DNA of 61,317 nt from Oscillospiraceae bacterium. GTDB lineage: Bacteria; Bacillota; Clostridia; Oscillospirales; Ruminococcaceae. The position numbers and the translations under genes were made by a program. The stretch spans positions 1 to 61,317 of the forward strand of contig JAGBAZ010000004.1 in assembly GCA_018110905.1 (NCBI GenBank), in the 5' to 3' direction. Under the pieces are notes generated by a model. It made no database searches. It saw only the letters and a program-made list of their open reading frames with translations, and was not told the DNA's origin. Position 1 is the stretch's first letter, and the number at the start of each line of letters is the position of its first letter. Positions 1 through 7,144 of the stretch are shown piece after piece.

Positions 1-120
1 ATGTCGTTCACGACATTACCTCCTTCTGTTTCTTGATACGGCTGCCAACCTGTATCTATTCTATCAGAAGGAGGTACTTTTATCTTGAAGATCTTTTATT
101 CCACCGACTCAGTCGGTGGT
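1..120 (-). mobile_element. Probable left end of an IS200/IS605-like element (tnpA start only)
   Basis: Read on the minus strand there is a perfect hairpin at 119-101 (CCACCGACT/AGTCGGTGG), then a 12-bp perfect inverted repeat (76-65 with 28-17, arm CAGAAGGAGGTA), then a GTG start at 11-9 seven bases after the AGGAGG that lies in the second arm. The first codons read V-N-D before the window ends. A subterminal palindrome plus a ribosome binding site locked in a stem is the known layout of IS200-type tnpA genes, where it limits translation. The transposase body lies outside the window, so the assignment is an inference; a riboregulated non-mobile gene would look the same here. Confidence 0.45.
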
Positions 121-144
121 TTATTTTCGCTAAAGCTACAAATA

Positions 145-173
145 AAAAAGCACCGCTGTGCGGTGCTTTTTTT
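145..173 (-). terminator. Intrinsic terminator of the YwaF-like gene
   Basis: GCACCGC-TGT-GCGGTGC stem (150-166) flanked by A and T runs, so it can work in both directions. It sits at the stop codon of the minus-strand gene at 172-924. The same GCACCGC stem is reused at 48239 and 56237. Confidence 0.85.
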
Positions 174-924
174 ATACGGAAGTTTTTGCTTTTTTCTTTT
201 CCGCAAGATACCAGGGGAAATACATAAAGAACCAGACAACGGCAAGAAGCGGGATAAAACCGATGAAATAAAAATCTTTTCCGAAAATCGAAGCAAGAAT
301 TTTTAAAACCGGGTTTCCGGCTGTTCCGTTGAGGAAAAAGAAATTGGTATCAAGAATTTTGTTGAGGAAGAAAACCGGAACACATTCGCAAAGAACGATT
401 GCGAGAACTTTCGGAAGCCTTCTGAAATCCGGTTTGAAGCCGCCCGCAAGCAGAAGAAGCGGATACATAAGGAGAAGAAGATGTACCGAATTTGAATGAA
501 GGCTCATGAAATTCCAGTAGGGAAGATTGGTCCAGGTCGGCATCAGAAGCGCCAGCGTTGCCCCCGGAACGCAAAGGGCATAAAGTATTTCGGAAGTGAG
601 TTTGTCACGCTTAAAAGAATTTATAACGCAGACAAAGATATTTATGCTGCAAAGATGAAGGGGAACAAATTCCCATTCCCATTGTCCCGTTGCGGCGCTT
701 AAAACATGTTTCCAAAGTTCGTCCGCAATAAGAAGGGCGGACATTATATAAAGAAACTTTTGCCTTCCTTTTTCGTCGAGCTTATGGTAAAAAATCATCG
801 CTGCGGCTATAATTGCAATAAAAATTGCCGTTACAAAAAGATGCGTTGGTCTGAAATGTTCAAAACGGATATAATCCGGATTAATTTTATCCATTGTGGT
901 TTTTGTGAACCAGAATTCCGACAT
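172..924 (-). CDS. TIGR02206/YwaF-like integral membrane protein
   Basis: A 250-residue protein with about seven hydrophobic segments. Conserved-looking polar patches between membrane segments, such as LPLHLC-like PLHLCSI near residue 90 and the later MSLHSNSVHL, resemble the YwaF/TIGR02206 family of unknown function. It starts at ATG 924 with AAAGGAGG just upstream. It stands alone between the IS-like end and the divergent flavin-binding-fold gene. The family assignment comes from recognised motifs; the biochemical role is unknown. Confidence 0.7.
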   Translation of the reverse strand: MSEFWFTKTTMDKINPDYIRFEHFRPTHLFVTAIFIAIIAAAMIFYHKLDEKGRQKFLYIMSALLIADELWKHVLSAATGQWEWEFVPLHLCSINIFVCVINSFKRDKLTSEILYALCVPGATLALLMPTWTNLPYWNFMSLHSNSVHLLLLMYPLLLLAGGFKPDFRRLPKVLAIVLCECVPVFFLNKILDTNFFFLNGTAGNPVLKILASIFGKDFYFIGFIPLLAVVWFFMYFPWYLAEKKKAKTSV

Positions 925-994
925 TCTGTCGCCTCCTTTTTAACCTTGGATATTTTATCACAAATTACAGCTTAAGTAAACATATTAACAGGCG

Positions 995-1023
995 TTGAAA
1001 AAAAGAAGAGGCTGTGATAAAAT
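995..1023 (+). promoter_or_regulatory. Sigma-A-type promoter
   Basis: TTGAAA (995-1000), 17-bp spacer, TAAAAT (1018-1023). The -10 box overlaps the in-frame upstream ATG at 1014-region, which argues for the downstream TTG at 1056 as the real start of the next gene. Confidence 0.7.
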
Positions 1024-1055
1024 TCTATTATGATTTTTTAAAGAGGTGTTTTTGC

Positions 1056-1532
1056 TTGTTCCGGGAACTTTTAAGAAAAAACAAAGCCCTTTCTAAGGAA
1101 GAATGTGTTGCCGTTTTGGAAGAGGAAACCCGCGGCGTTCTTTCCGTCATCGGCGACGAAGGCTATCCTTACGGAATGCCAATGAACCATTTTTATGAAC
1201 CGGAAAGCGGAAACATCTGGTTCCATTGCGGGAAAAAAGGCCACAGGCTTGATTCTATAAAAAAAGAACCGAAAGTTTCCTTCTGTGTTTTTGAAAAAGG
1301 AACAAAAGCCGAAGGCGATTGGGCTTTTTCCGTAAGAAGCGTTGTGATCTTCGGTAAAATTGAGATTGTCGAAGATATTAAAACAATTTCGGAAATAACC
1401 GCAAAACTCAGCAGAAAATTTACCTCCGACGAAGAATATATCAAAAGCGAAATCGAAAAATTCGGCAAGGAAACCCTTCTTTTAAAACTTGTGCCGGAAC
1501 ATATTTCCGGAAAAACCGTTAAGGAATCCTGA
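1056..1532 (+). CDS. Pyridoxamine 5'-phosphate oxidase-family (NimA-like) flavin-binding protein
   Basis: 158 residues, split-barrel FMN-binding fold. Visible family features are the early GVLSVIGDEGYPYGMPMN segment, then IWFHCGKKGHRLD and VSFCVFEK. Members include 5-nitroimidazole reductases (Nim) and general flavoproteins; the substrate cannot be told from sequence. I start at TTG 1056, eight bases after AGAGGTG; the ATG at 1020 region lies inside the promoter. It is followed at close range by two unknown genes on the same strand. Confidence 0.75.
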   Translation: MFRELLRKNKALSKEECVAVLEEETRGVLSVIGDEGYPYGMPMNHFYEPESGNIWFHCGKKGHRLDSIKKEPKVSFCVFEKGTKAEGDWAFSVRSVVIFGKIEIVEDIKTISEITAKLSRKFTSDEEYIKSEIEKFGKETLLLKLVPEHISGKTVKES

Positions 1533-1543
1533 AAGGAGAAAAA

Positions 1544-1837
1544 ATGGCATATAAACGCGAATGGCAAAGACCCCTTGAACTTGACAGACCAACATGGGAC
1601 ATGCTCCGTGAGAACAATATCTATACAGACAGCCGAAGAGATTTTCGCTGGCGCCATTGTCCGGATAAGGAAAACGGAGTTATCCATGCGGCAGTCTATA
1701 CCGTTATGAGTTATGAATACGCCGACGATGTTCAGGAAAAGGATTTTCCCCTTTCTCCGGAAGGTCTTTCCGAAGCTAACGAATGGATAGAATCCAAATT
1801 CCGTGAATTTGTTGAAGAAAACCCGGACAGATATTGA
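1544..1837 (+). CDS. Hypothetical protein, 97 aa
   Basis: Short soluble, charged protein rich in W, E and Y, with no signal peptide or membrane segment. ATG 1544 follows GAAAGGAG closely, and it lies 11 bases after the preceding stop and 4 bases before the next start, so it is probably part of a three-gene unit. I do not recognise a family. Confidence 0.6.
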   Translation: MAYKREWQRPLELDRPTWDMLRENNIYTDSRRDFRWRHCPDKENGVIHAAVYTVMSYEYADDVQEKDFPLSPEGLSEANEWIESKFREFVEENPDRY

Positions 1838-1841
1838 AAAA

Positions 1842-2489
1842 ATGGAAGAACAGAGATTTATATATGTTGCGTTTTTCCAAACGCCGTCAAAAATGGGAAA
1901 ATTTATCCGGGGCGTAACCGGTTTTTCATATAACCATGTGGCAATTTCCCTTTCGCCGAAGATGAAATATCTCTATTCCTTTTCCCGCCATTACAAAAAC
2001 GCGCCTTTTTATGGCGGGTTTACTAAAGAATCCGTTCTCAGATATTACCACAAAGGCAAAATCGCGCTGATAAGGATTTGCGCCGTTCCGGTTTCGGAAG
2101 AAAATTATCAAAAAGCGAAAAAACGCCTTGAGTTTTTTGCAAACCATTCCGAAGAACATATCTATAACATGATTTCCGCCGCCTGTTTTCCTTTTAAAAC
2201 AAGGGTAAGGATAAGGCATTCCTATACCTGCGTGGAATTTGTTTTGAGCATGCTTAAGAAATATGTGGAAAGCCCCGTGCTCAAAAACAAAAAGTTCTGT
2301 TCCATAAAGGAACTTTCCGAACTTCTGGAAGGCTATGCCGTTTTTGAAGGAAGTGCGGAAAAATTCCTTGAAGATGCCGGTTGGGAAGGTGATACTTTCC
2401 CGGAAGAAAAAGGAAAGTGGTTTTATTGGAAGAAGACAGCCATCAATAACGGAAAACTTGTTTATCGCTTTGTTAAAAGAGAAAAATAA
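1842..2489 (+). CDS. Permuted papain-like (YiiX/NlpC-P60 superfamily) hydrolase-like protein
   Basis: 215 residues. The pattern YNHVAIS near residue 30 followed about 100 residues later by SYTCVEFV matches the His-first, Cys-later order of permuted NlpC/P60-like enzymes. No signal peptide is visible, so it would act in the cytoplasm, or on lipids or proteins rather than external wall. An earlier in-frame ATG at 1803 lies inside the upstream gene; ATG 1842 is just past that gene's stop, though its ribosome binding site is weak, suggesting coupled translation. Function is inferred only from the His/Cys arrangement. Confidence 0.55.
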   Translation: MEEQRFIYVAFFQTPSKMGKFIRGVTGFSYNHVAISLSPKMKYLYSFSRHYKNAPFYGGFTKESVLRYYHKGKIALIRICAVPVSEENYQKAKKRLEFFANHSEEHIYNMISAACFPFKTRVRIRHSYTCVEFVLSMLKKYVESPVLKNKKFCSIKELSELLEGYAVFEGSAEKFLEDAGWEGDTFPEEKGKWFYWKKTAINNGKLVYRFVKREK

Positions 2490-2505
2490 AAAATCCCATC
2501 TTTTG

Positions 2506-2540
2506 GGAGTACTTCATAAAGAAGTACTCCTTCTTTTTTG
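2506..2540 (+). terminator. Intrinsic terminator
   Basis: GGAGTACTTC-ATAAA-GAAGTACTCC stem (2506-2530) followed by TTCTTTTTT. It ends the three-gene run 1056-2489. The stem resembles the CACTTC/GAAGTG terminators at 8097 and 37556. Confidence 0.85.
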
Positions 2541-2885
2541 CCGGAGAAAATATAGCCGGGCCGAAAAAATAAAATGAAAACCGTTGCCGACTCCGAGCGG
2601 CAACGGCCGCGATTAGAAACCACAGTCCTGCCGGCGGTGCGTTTTAGTCCCCTTTTGGAAGGGGACAGCGTTTGCGGGAGCAAACAGCAGGGGATAGAAA
2701 AACTTTTCTTTCAGGCCGAAGCCCCGTTTCTTTTGGTTTTCCAAAAGAAATGGGGTTGTATCTATATAAAAGCGGAACGGTCAAGTCTGTTCCTTACAGT
2801 AAAAACGGGCGGATAGTATCCGCCCCTACATTTTTATCTGCAGCTTTTGGTGTGAAAAATCGCATGTTTGCAAAAAATGTGGACA
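2541..2885. other. Gene-free palindrome-rich stretch
   Basis: No convincing gene. It holds several inverted repeats one after another: CCGTTGCCG/CGGCAACGG (2581-2606), CCCCTTTTGG/AAGGGG (around 2650-2665), a long stem with arms at 2721-2736 and 2741-2755, and the GTAG-footed palindrome at 2807-2829. Short open frames here have no ribosome binding site and are composed of the repeats. Confidence 0.6.
2807..2829 (-). repeat. REP-like palindrome, intergenic copy 1
   Basis: Palindrome GGGCGGATA-G-TATCCGCCC followed by CTAC, that is, a GTAG tetranucleotide at the 5' foot when read on the minus strand. A near-identical copy in the other orientation lies at 4358-4379. GTAG-footed palindromes are the known substrate type of REP-associated tyrosine transposases, one of which is encoded at 22610. 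Confidence 0.7.
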
Positions 2886-2922
2886 AAAAAAACAGCAACA
2901 CTTCTTTGCGAAATGCTGCTGT
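2886..2922 (-). terminator. Minus-strand terminator of the zinc-ribbon gene
   Basis: On the minus strand CAGCAGCA, a loop, TGTTGCTG (one mismatch) and a run of eight T. It lies 30 bases downstream of the stop of the gene at 2954-3187. Confidence 0.7.
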
Positions 2923-2953
2923 TTCGGTGGGATTTTATTTTTTTCTTTAAAAA

Positions 2954-3187
2954 TCAAAGAAGGCTGTCTCTTCTGCAGGGGGAAGTTACCTTCGGTTTTT
3001 CCTCAACTTTTGCGGAGGAAGAAAGTTCCTCAAGCATTTTTTCGGAAAGCGGAATTGCCTTATGGCAGCGGGGACAAAGATAGGTAGATCTGTTGTAACC
3101 GGCGGGAACGATTACGGGTTTTCCGCAATAGGGGCAAAAAACTTCGATGCCCTCGTTTTCATCGTCATCCTGGAGGTAGATGGACAT
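2954..3187 (-). CDS. Small zinc-ribbon protein
   Basis: 77 residues. An acidic N-terminus is followed by CPYCGK (near residue 18) and CPRCHK (near residue 38), a classic two-CxxC zinc ribbon, then a Ser/Lys-rich tail. Such small proteins often bind nucleic acid or act as metal-dependent adaptors; nothing more specific can be said. The start at 3187 has AAAGGTGG upstream. It lies just downstream of the DUF3810 gene on the same strand. Confidence 0.65.
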   Translation of the reverse strand: MSIYLQDDDENEGIEVFCPYCGKPVIVPAGYNRSTYLCPRCHKAIPLSEKMLEELSSSAKVEEKPKVTSPCRRDSLL

Positions 3188-3233
3188 TTTCGGGAACCAC
3201 CTTTCGCAAATTATATTTTACAAAATCAGTATA

Positions 3234-4340
3234 TCACAAGCTTCGGCGGTATGCAAGAAGCAAATCCACCATTTTTCCGTAACTGCGGACTCCGTCCTGC
3301 TGGTCGTTGAGCTTGAGATATGCATCGTTTACTTTGTCGGAAACTTCCGCAACTTTAGTATCATGGGCAGAAACATAATCATTCTGCGCCGCCATATCTG
3401 CGGAAAGATAATCCGGATAGCGAAGCCGGAGTTCATACCAGCCCTCATAATCCGCGGCGTAAAGCGCGTTCATTGAATAAAGAAGCGCAAGGCAGTTTCC
3501 GCTGTAGCGGAAATAATCGGAATCGCTTTTTTCGCAGGCAAGATAGGCGATAAAATTCGCCTCCGCTTCGTTCATAAAACCGCGAAGGTGGCTTTGTTCA
3601 TGCATCATGGTCGAACCCCGGAGAAAATCCGGACCTTCGGTACAGATGTTGGCTTCAAAGGTATAGGGAGAATAAACCCCGGAAATCAAAAGATAGGACA
3701 TAACTTCGGAAAAGAAAACCGGCTTCGGCGTTCCGAATTTTCCGAATCCCATTTTCATAAAATCATAATTTCCGGCAAATTTTTCAAATTCGGCCTTTGC
3801 TTCCCTCGCCATGCTGAAATTTTTTTCATCAAAAACGGTGATATTATCTTCGCCGCGATAAAGTTTTGAACCGGCTTCGGTCGCCTCATTGAGAAGATGC
3901 TCACAGAGGTCGTAAAGCTCGCTTGCGGAGGTTTTTTTCACTTCGAGCCCGGTCTTTTCGGCAAAGCCTTCCCGATAATAATTCGTTCCGCTGAAAATGC
4001 AGAAAAGGAAAAACACCGCGCAGGCAACGGAAATCATCTTCATGAGCACGTTTTTGAAGTATTTGAGCACCGCCTCGGTGCCTTCTTTTCCTTTGAGCAC
4101 CAGTTTTACAAGCCAATTGATAACGAGCAGAACGAGCGAGCATATTCCCGCTTCCATAAAGGAAAAAGGGAAAATTCCGGTTATGCTTCCGAAAATTCCG
4201 CCAAGATTCCGATAAACAATGTTATAATAACCGTCCGCAAAGCCGGGAATAAACCTTGCAGCCGCAAGGAGGAGAAATCCCAGCGGAAGAAGCATTATAA
4301 AATAAAAATAAGGTGATTTTAAAATCGGTTTAAATTTCAT
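3234..4340 (-). CDS. DUF3810 family membrane-anchored putative zinc metalloprotease
   Basis: 368 residues. Three hydrophobic segments occupy the first ~120 residues (around 12-30, 55-80, 100-120). The C-terminal domain carries MHEQSHLRGF with a downstream EAEANF, the HExxH...E layout of a gluzincin-like active site, near residues 245-260. The family is known but uncharacterised. No good ribosome binding site precedes ATG 4340; only AT-rich sequence and then the REP-like palindrome are found. Two copies of the GTGCTCAAA motif (4062, 4092 on the minus sense) lie in the N-terminal part. Confidence 0.75.
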   Translation of the reverse strand: MKFKPILKSPYFYFIMLLPLGFLLLAAARFIPGFADGYYNIVYRNLGGIFGSITGIFPFSFMEAGICSLVLLVINWLVKLVLKGKEGTEAVLKYFKNVLMKMISVACAVFFLFCIFSGTNYYREGFAEKTGLEVKKTSASELYDLCEHLLNEATEAGSKLYRGEDNITVFDEKNFSMAREAKAEFEKFAGNYDFMKMGFGKFGTPKPVFFSEVMSYLLISGVYSPYTFEANICTEGPDFLRGSTMMHEQSHLRGFMNEAEANFIAYLACEKSDSDYFRYSGNCLALLYSMNALYAADYEGWYELRLRYPDYLSADMAAQNDYVSAHDTKVAEVSDKVNDAYLKLNDQQDGVRSYGKMVDLLLAYRRSL

Positions 4341-4357
4341 AAAATTATTTAAAAATG

Positions 4358-4379
4358 TAGGGGCGGATATTATCCGCCC
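4358..4379 (+). repeat. REP-like palindrome, intergenic copy 2
   Basis: GTAG followed by GGGCGGATA-T-TATCCGCCC, then G and a T run. It occupies nearly the whole gap between the PepV gene and the DUF3810 gene. It matches the 2807 copy almost base for base, reversed. Confidence 0.75.
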
Positions 4380-4385
4380 GCTTTT

Positions 4386-5813
4386 TTATTTATTTATGTC
4401 GATGTCGTCCAGCTCAACAAGAAGCTTTGCATAAACAAGCATGGTATCGAAAAGAAGTTTTGCCGGGGTGGATTCATCGGACTGGTGAATGCTACCGCGG
4501 AAAAGACCGAAGGGGCTTTCGTAATCCGGGTCCTCCGGACCAAGGGCGCAGGCGTTGGGAAGATGTTTTGCATAGGTGCCGCCGCCCATGGTATAGGGTT
4601 TCCAATGGTCCTTATGGAAAACGCTGTTGATAACGCGCATGCAGGTTTTTACCTTTTCGGATTCCGCAGGGGAATATGCGGGTTTTGTATCCGCAACCGC
4701 ATGGACTGTTACGTTATAAGGTTCAACAGTTTCGATGATTTTTGCAAGAAGTTTTTCGCCGTTTTCGGTTACGGGATAGCGGATATCAATGGAAAGATCG
4801 AGGATTCCGCGGTCCATTGCGATAACTCCGCCGACATGGGTGAGTTTTCCGCTGGGTTCGTCCTCAACCGGAACGCCAAGAGCGGCGCCGTTATAATCGG
4901 AGTTGACAAGCTTCAGGAATTCCATCGCGTTTTTCGCTTCGCCTTCAAGAATTTCAGCATCAAGAAGTGCGTTCGCAAGAACGCCGATGGCGTTGATTCC
5001 GTTTTCGGGAATGGAAGCATGAACGGAAGCGCCGGTTGCGGTAACTTTTACAAAATCGCCTTCCGCCTCGACGGAAATTCTTGCGTTATCCTTAAGTTTT
5101 TCAGCAAGGCATTCTGCACAGACATTTTTGAGGGTTGCAACTGCTTTGTCCGCAACAACGTTCTTAACGGTTCCGCCTTTGAAATCAACGATTTTCTCAT
5201 CGCTGCAGGGGATAGCAAGATAGAAGCGGAGTCCGCCTTTTTCGCCGTGGCAAATGGGATAGTTTCCGTCCGGAGTGAAGGAAACGTCCGGAAGTTTTTC
5301 GGAAACTTCGATGTAATGGAGAAGGTCGTTCATTCCGCATTCTTCCTGACCGCCCATAAAAATTTCGATTTCGCGTTTGGGCATAAGTCCAAGATCTTTA
5401 AGGCAGCGGACCGCAAAGATCGAAGCCCAGAGGGGGCCTTTGTCATCAAGGATTCCGCGGCCAATCAGAAGGTCGCCGTCAACGGTGAGTTCATAGGGCG
5501 GATAGTTCCAGTCGTTTCCGCAGGGAACAACGTCAAGATGTCCGAAAAGACCGATCTTTTCTTTTCCTTCGCCGATGTTTGCAACAAGGCAGTAGTTATC
5601 GAGGTTTTTTACCGGGAAACCATAGCCTTCAACAATTTCCTTTGCCGCGGCAAGAACATTGGCGCTTTCAATTCCAAAGGGATATTCTCCTTCGGAAACG
5701 CCGGGAGTTGCAACGGAAGGCACCGCGATTATTTTGGAAAGATCTGCGATGAATTCTTCTTTGTGGTCTTCGATCCACTGTTCAATGCGTTTTTCATTTT
5801 CAATGCTCAGCAT
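4386..5813 (-). CDS. Sapep/PepV-family metal-dependent dipeptidase
   Basis: 475 residues, M20 family. Catalytic and metal-binding features: LFGHLDVVPCGNDW near residue 85, RGILDDKGP near 115, GGQEECGMND near 150 and GGGTYAKHLPN near 420. Cytoplasmic dipeptidase releasing amino acids from short peptides. I choose ATG 5813 because the longer frame (GTG 5867) would begin inside the promoter; AAAGGGG lies upstream of 5813. Length fits PepV-type enzymes. Monocistronic. Confidence 0.85.
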   Translation of the reverse strand: MLSIENEKRIEQWIEDHKEEFIADLSKIIAVPSVATPGVSEGEYPFGIESANVLAAAKEIVEGYGFPVKNLDNYCLVANIGEGKEKIGLFGHLDVVPCGNDWNYPPYELTVDGDLLIGRGILDDKGPLWASIFAVRCLKDLGLMPKREIEIFMGGQEECGMNDLLHYIEVSEKLPDVSFTPDGNYPICHGEKGGLRFYLAIPCSDEKIVDFKGGTVKNVVADKAVATLKNVCAECLAEKLKDNARISVEAEGDFVKVTATGASVHASIPENGINAIGVLANALLDAEILEGEAKNAMEFLKLVNSDYNGAALGVPVEDEPSGKLTHVGGVIAMDRGILDLSIDIRYPVTENGEKLLAKIIETVEPYNVTVHAVADTKPAYSPAESEKVKTCMRVINSVFHKDHWKPYTMGGGTYAKHLPNACALGPEDPDYESPFGLFRGSIHQSDESTPAKLLFDTMLVYAKLLVELDDIDINK

Positions 5814-5857
5814 TTTTATCAAAACCCCTTTCGGAAAGAAATTTTTTGTTTGAATCC

Positions 5858-5886
5858 ATTCTATCACATTAAAGCGAAAAAGTGAA
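5858..5886 (-). promoter_or_regulatory. Promoter of the PepV-family gene
   Basis: On the minus strand TTCACT (5886-5881), 17-bp spacer, TAGAAT (5863-5858). It fixes the start of the gene downstream at 5813. Confidence 0.65.
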
Positions 5887-5954
5887 CAAAAGAACTGTAA
5901 AAACTTTGTTAAAAAAAGATTGCGTATTTATTGTTTAAAAAGCCTTTAGACTTG

Positions 5955-5982
5955 TTGACAAAGAGATATATAGTGATATAAT
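5955..5982 (+). promoter_or_regulatory. Strong sigma-A promoter of the pseudouridine operon
   Basis: Consensus TTGACA (5955-5960), 16-bp spacer and consensus TATAAT (5977-5982), about 48 bases before the GTG start at 6031. Confidence 0.85.
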
Positions 5983-6030
5983 TTAAGCAAATGTTTATTA
6001 TTTAAACTTTATTTTAGGGAGGCGTTTTCC

Positions 6031-7113
6031 GTGACCCAAAGGGAAAGGCAGATTCTCCAGCTTATTGAAGCAAACCCCATGATCCAGCAGCAGGAAATTG
6101 CCGATAAACTCGGCATAACCCGCTCTTCCGTGGCGGTGCATATTTCGAACCTTACAAAAAAAGGCTGTATTGCCGGAAAGGGCTATGTTCTCCGTACCGG
6201 AAGCTATGCTGTTGTTGTAGGCGGAGTAAACATCGATATCGGTGCCCGTTCTTTCAAGCCACTTGTGGCGGAAGATTCCAACCCCGGCGAAGTTATGACA
6301 AGCCTTGGCGGTGTCGGAAGAAACATTGCCCACAATATGAGCCTTATGGGAATCGATGTAAGGCTTCTTTCAGCTTACGGCGACGATATCAACGGAGAAA
6401 GGGTTGCAGCATCCTGTTCCGAACTCGGAATAGATCTCAGCCATGCTCTTCGTGTTCCGGGCGCGGCAACTTCCACCTATCTTTACATAACCGATCCGGA
6501 TGGCGAAATGGCCCTTGCGGTTTCGGATATGGAAGTTTGCAAGCGCATAACCCCGGAATATCTTTCCGCAAACCTTGCGCTTTTGCAGAATGCCCAGGTT
6601 GTTGTTGCGGACGCAAACATTCCGGAAGAATCCCTCAAGTTCCTTGCGGAAAATCTTTTTGTTCCGCTTTTTGTGGATACAGTTTCCACGGCAAAGGCAG
6701 AAAAGGTAAGAGCTATCCTTCCTAAAATCCACACCCTTAAACCGAACAGAATTGAAGCGGAGCTTCTTTCCGGAGTTAAAATCGAAACCGAAGAAGATGC
6801 CGAAAAAGCAGCAAAAGCCCTTATCGAAAAAGGTGTTCGCAGGGTTTTCATTTCCATGGGCGCAAAAGGCGTTTTTGCCGCAACCGCAAAGGAAAGCGTA
6901 TGGCACGGAATAATTCCCGGAAAAATGGTGAATACCACCGGCTGCGGAGATTCCTTTATGGGCGCTTTGGTCTGGGCTTATCTCGAGGGTATGAACCTTG
7001 AGGATACCGCCGCCGCAGGGCTTGCGGCAGGTTCCATAACAATGGAATCGGACGAAACAATTAATCCGCTCATGAGCGCGGAAATTCTTAAAAAACGAAT
7101 GAAACGAAAATAA
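6031..7113 (+). CDS. psuK: PfkB-family kinase with N-terminal HTH, probable pseudouridine kinase
   Basis: 360 residues. Residues 1-55 form a winged HTH (QQQEIADKLGITRSSVAVHISNLTKKG). Residues 60-355 are a ribokinase/PfkB kinase with the GGVGRNIAHNM sugar-site motif and the C-terminal NTTGCGDSFMGAL anion-hole/catalytic Asp motif. Being directly upstream of psuG it most likely phosphorylates pseudouridine to the 5'-phosphate. The GTG start has AGGGAGG nine bases upstream. The HTH suggests it may also regulate transcription; E. coli PsuK lacks such a domain. Substrate is inferred from context. Confidence 0.8.
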   Translation: MTQRERQILQLIEANPMIQQQEIADKLGITRSSVAVHISNLTKKGCIAGKGYVLRTGSYAVVVGGVNIDIGARSFKPLVAEDSNPGEVMTSLGGVGRNIAHNMSLMGIDVRLLSAYGDDINGERVAASCSELGIDLSHALRVPGAATSTYLYITDPDGEMALAVSDMEVCKRITPEYLSANLALLQNAQVVVADANIPEESLKFLAENLFVPLFVDTVSTAKAEKVRAILPKIHTLKPNRIEAELLSGVKIETEEDAEKAAKALIEKGVRRVFISMGAKGVFAATAKESVWHGIIPGKMVNTTGCGDSFMGALVWAYLEGMNLEDTAAAGLAAGSITMESDETINPLMSAEILKKRMKRK

Positions 7114-7144
7114 AATCAGCAAATTTTAAAAAGGAGAAATTTCA

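Noticed and set aside
2574..2950. Short open frames of 80-92 codons in the palindrome-rich gap
   Set aside because: No ribosome binding site, made of repeats and terminator stems, no protein-like composition.
4485..5885. A 466-codon plus-strand frame opposite the PepV-type gene
   Set aside because: Shadow of a gene with intact M20 motifs; it also runs through that gene's promoter.
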